From: Solibacteraceae bacterium
Lineage (GTDB): Bacteria > Acidobacteriota > Terriglobia > Bryobacterales > Bryobacteraceae
Direction of reading: 5' to 3'
DNA length: 64,000 nt
Assembly (NCBI GenBank): GCA_021324015.1
Contig: JAJPJX010000157.1
Span: 1 to 64,000 of the forward strand
The position numbers and the translations under genes are program-made. The notes beneath the pieces were generated by a model. The model was not told the DNA's origin, searched no databases, and worked only from the letters and a program-made list of their open reading frames with translations. Shown piece after piece: positions 63,108 through 64,000 of the stretch. Positions within the stretch are counted from its first letter, which is position 1; every line of letters starts with the position of its first letter.

Positions 63108-63135
63108 ACACATGATAATTCGACTTATCATGTGT
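63108..63135. other. 28-bp dif-like recombinase core site
   Basis: Two perfect 11-bp inverted arms, ACACATGATAA (63108-63118) and TTATCATGTGT (63125-63135), are separated by 6 bp, TTCGAC. Arm length, spacer length and the ATAA/TTAT inner ends are those of XerCD sites such as dif and cer. It lies 2 bases before the ATG of a Xer-like recombinase. It could be that recombinase's crossover site, its operator, or both. Confidence 0.65.
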
Positions 63136-63137
63136 CT

Positions 63138-64000
63138 ATGGGTAAGCAAATTGTGGCTGTTTCGCTCGGCCTTCAGCAGCAAGCGGACACCGATGAACAG
63201 GCCATCAAGCTGTGGTTGCACGGCAAGGCAGCGCACAGCCAGCGGGCTTACCGGCTGGACATTGACCGGTTCCGCGCTGCCGTGCGCAGGCCGCTGCCAG
63301 CGGTCACGCTGGATGACCTGCAACAGTTCGCGGACTCGCTGGCCGGGCTTGCCCCTGCCTCACAGAAGCGCATCCTTGCGAGTGTGAAAAGCCTGCTGGC
63401 GTTCTGCTTGAAGATTGGATACTGCCAGTTCAACGTGGGGGCCGCGTTGACCGTGCGCAAGGCCAAGAACACGCTGGCTGAACGCATCCTGCCCCATGAA
63501 GACGTGGCGCGCATCATCGAACGTGAAGACGGCCCCCGCAACCACGCCATGCTGCGGTTCCTGTATGAAACCGGTTGCCGGGTGTCAGAACTTTGCAGTG
63601 CAAAGTGGCGTGACATTCAGCCGCGTGACGCAGGGCTGGCGCAGGTAACGGTGTTCGGGAAGGGGGACAAGACGCGCCACGTCCTAATCTCGAAACGGCT
63701 GTACAAGGAACTGGTGCGCCTGCACGCGGATGCCGGTGACAATGCCCCCGTGTTCCCCAGCAAGACCGGCAAGGCACTGGACCAGCCAGCCGTCTTCCGC
63801 GTCATGCAGGCCGCTGCGCAGCGGGCCGGTATCGAACAGCCCGTATCGCCCCATTGGTTCCGCCACGCGGCAGCGTCACACGCGCTGGACAACGGGTGTC
63901 CCATCGGGCTGGTGAAGGAACAACTGGGCCACGCCAGCCTTGAGACAACCAGCGTGTACGTACATGCCCGGCCCACGGATGGCTTGTTCAAGTACCTGCG
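63138..64000 (+). CDS. XerC/XerD-like tyrosine recombinase (runs off the window)
   Basis: The frame is open from ATG 63138 to the window end (287 codons), so it is nearly complete for a Xer-type protein of about 300 residues. The core-binding domain covers about 20-105. All catalytic residues are visible: Arg in YETGCRVSELCSAKW, Lys in FGKGDKTRHV, H and R in HWFRHAAASHAL, His in QLGHASLETT, and the nucleophile Tyr in TSVYVHARP. It is shorter than and unlike the tRNA-proximal integrase. The dif-like site just upstream suggests multimer or cointegrate resolution, or a second integration route. Confidence 0.88.
   Translation, partial: MGKQIVAVSLGLQQQADTDEQAIKLWLHGKAAHSQRAYRLDIDRFRAAVRRPLPAVTLDDLQQFADSLAGLAPASQKRILASVKSLLAFCLKIGYCQFNVGAALTVRKAKNTLAERILPHEDVARIIEREDGPRNHAMLRFLYETGCRVSELCSAKWRDIQPRDAGLAQVTVFGKGDKTRHVLISKRLYKELVRLHADAGDNAPVFPSKTGKALDQPAVFRVMQAAAQRAGIEQPVSPHWFRHAAASHALDNGCPIGLVKEQLGHASLETTSVYVHARPTDGLFKYL

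Larger units (their letters stand above)
53505..64000 (+). mobile_element. Integrative, satellite-like element (right end beyond window)
   Basis: Everything from the tRNA-Ser 3' end to the window end belongs together: integrase, HTH regulators on both sides of a divergent control region, an AlpA-like protein, small overlapping genes, a prim-pol/helicase, an iteron block, a terminase-small-subunit-like gene and a second recombinase. The gene style (short, ATGA-overlapped, no signal peptides) differs from the secreted-enzyme-rich chromosome to the left. No structural phage genes or conjugation genes are seen in 10.5 kb. The layout resembles P4- or PICI-type satellites; a plasmid-like integrated replicon is the alternative. 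Confidence 0.8.

Overview
The window is GC-rich, densely packed bacterial chromosome that looks like Acidobacteriota, most likely the Bryobacterales/Solibacter group. Supporting traits are an Oar-type TonB-dependent receptor with a carboxypeptidase-regulatory N-terminus, a PSD1 (DUF1549/DUF1553) plus DUF1501 pair, several conserved secreted proteins typical of this phylum, many exported enzymes with Sec or twin-arginine leaders, and an integrase of the type common in this phylum. This is family-level inference; no 16S gene is present.

Layout. (1) 1-1212 is an IS graveyard: the tail of one transposase, a decayed IS630-family element whose right end is at about 824, and behind it the 3' remnant of an alpha/beta-hydrolase gene. 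(2) 1289-13000 holds a nonaheme cytochrome, a ROK/polyphosphate-glucokinase-like kinase, an SDR, an MgtC/DUF4010 membrane protein, rho, a MaoC hydratase, a histidine phosphatase, a kinase-like phosphotransferase, a DtxR/FeoA regulator followed by a secreted sialidase-like protein, a secreted PPC-domain protein and a STAS protein. (3) 13100-20330 holds a secreted acetamidase/formamidase, the PSD1/DUF1501 pair, and a PQQ dehydrogenase with its diheme cytochrome c. (4) 21100-39540 is a secreted catabolic region: enolase-superfamily dehydratase plus RraA-like protein, a GH144-like glucanase, a beta-propeller protein, GH88/GH105, NPCBM-GH36, DUF3604/PHP, the Oar receptor, and an apiosidase-like DUF4038 protein. 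With GH95 (42.6-44.8 kb) and L-rhamnose mutarotase (50.45 kb) the sugar theme fits pectin, perhaps rhamnogalacturonan-II. (5) 39371-53356 holds HNH, msrA, DJ-1/PfpI, a soluble hybrid histidine kinase, an RND-MFP-TolC efflux operon whose MFP gene is frameshifted, DinB, GNAT and MFS genes.

(6) From the 3' end of tRNA-Ser(CGA) at 53415-53504 to the end of the window lies a different kind of DNA, an integrative element. It starts with a tyrosine integrase, then HNH-AP2 and HTH genes on the minus strand, a 471-bp divergent control region, an AlpA/Xis-like HTH, a run of small start/stop-overlapping unknown genes, a prim-pol/helicase-type replication protein, and a 341-bp block with 12 copies of a 7-bp iteron (CGGACAG, both orientations) on both sides of an AT-rich inverted repeat. 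After that come a terminase-small-subunit-like gene, a zinc/HTH protein, and a second, XerC/D-like recombinase. Directly in front of that recombinase is a perfect 11-6-11 bp dif-like site. No capsid, portal, tail or conjugation genes are seen in the 10.5 kb visible. I read this as a replicating, satellite-like (P4/PICI-style) or plasmid-like element of Acidobacteriota; it is the most novel part of the window. Its far end lies beyond 64000.

Long antisense ORFs across the window are GC-driven shadows and were left out.
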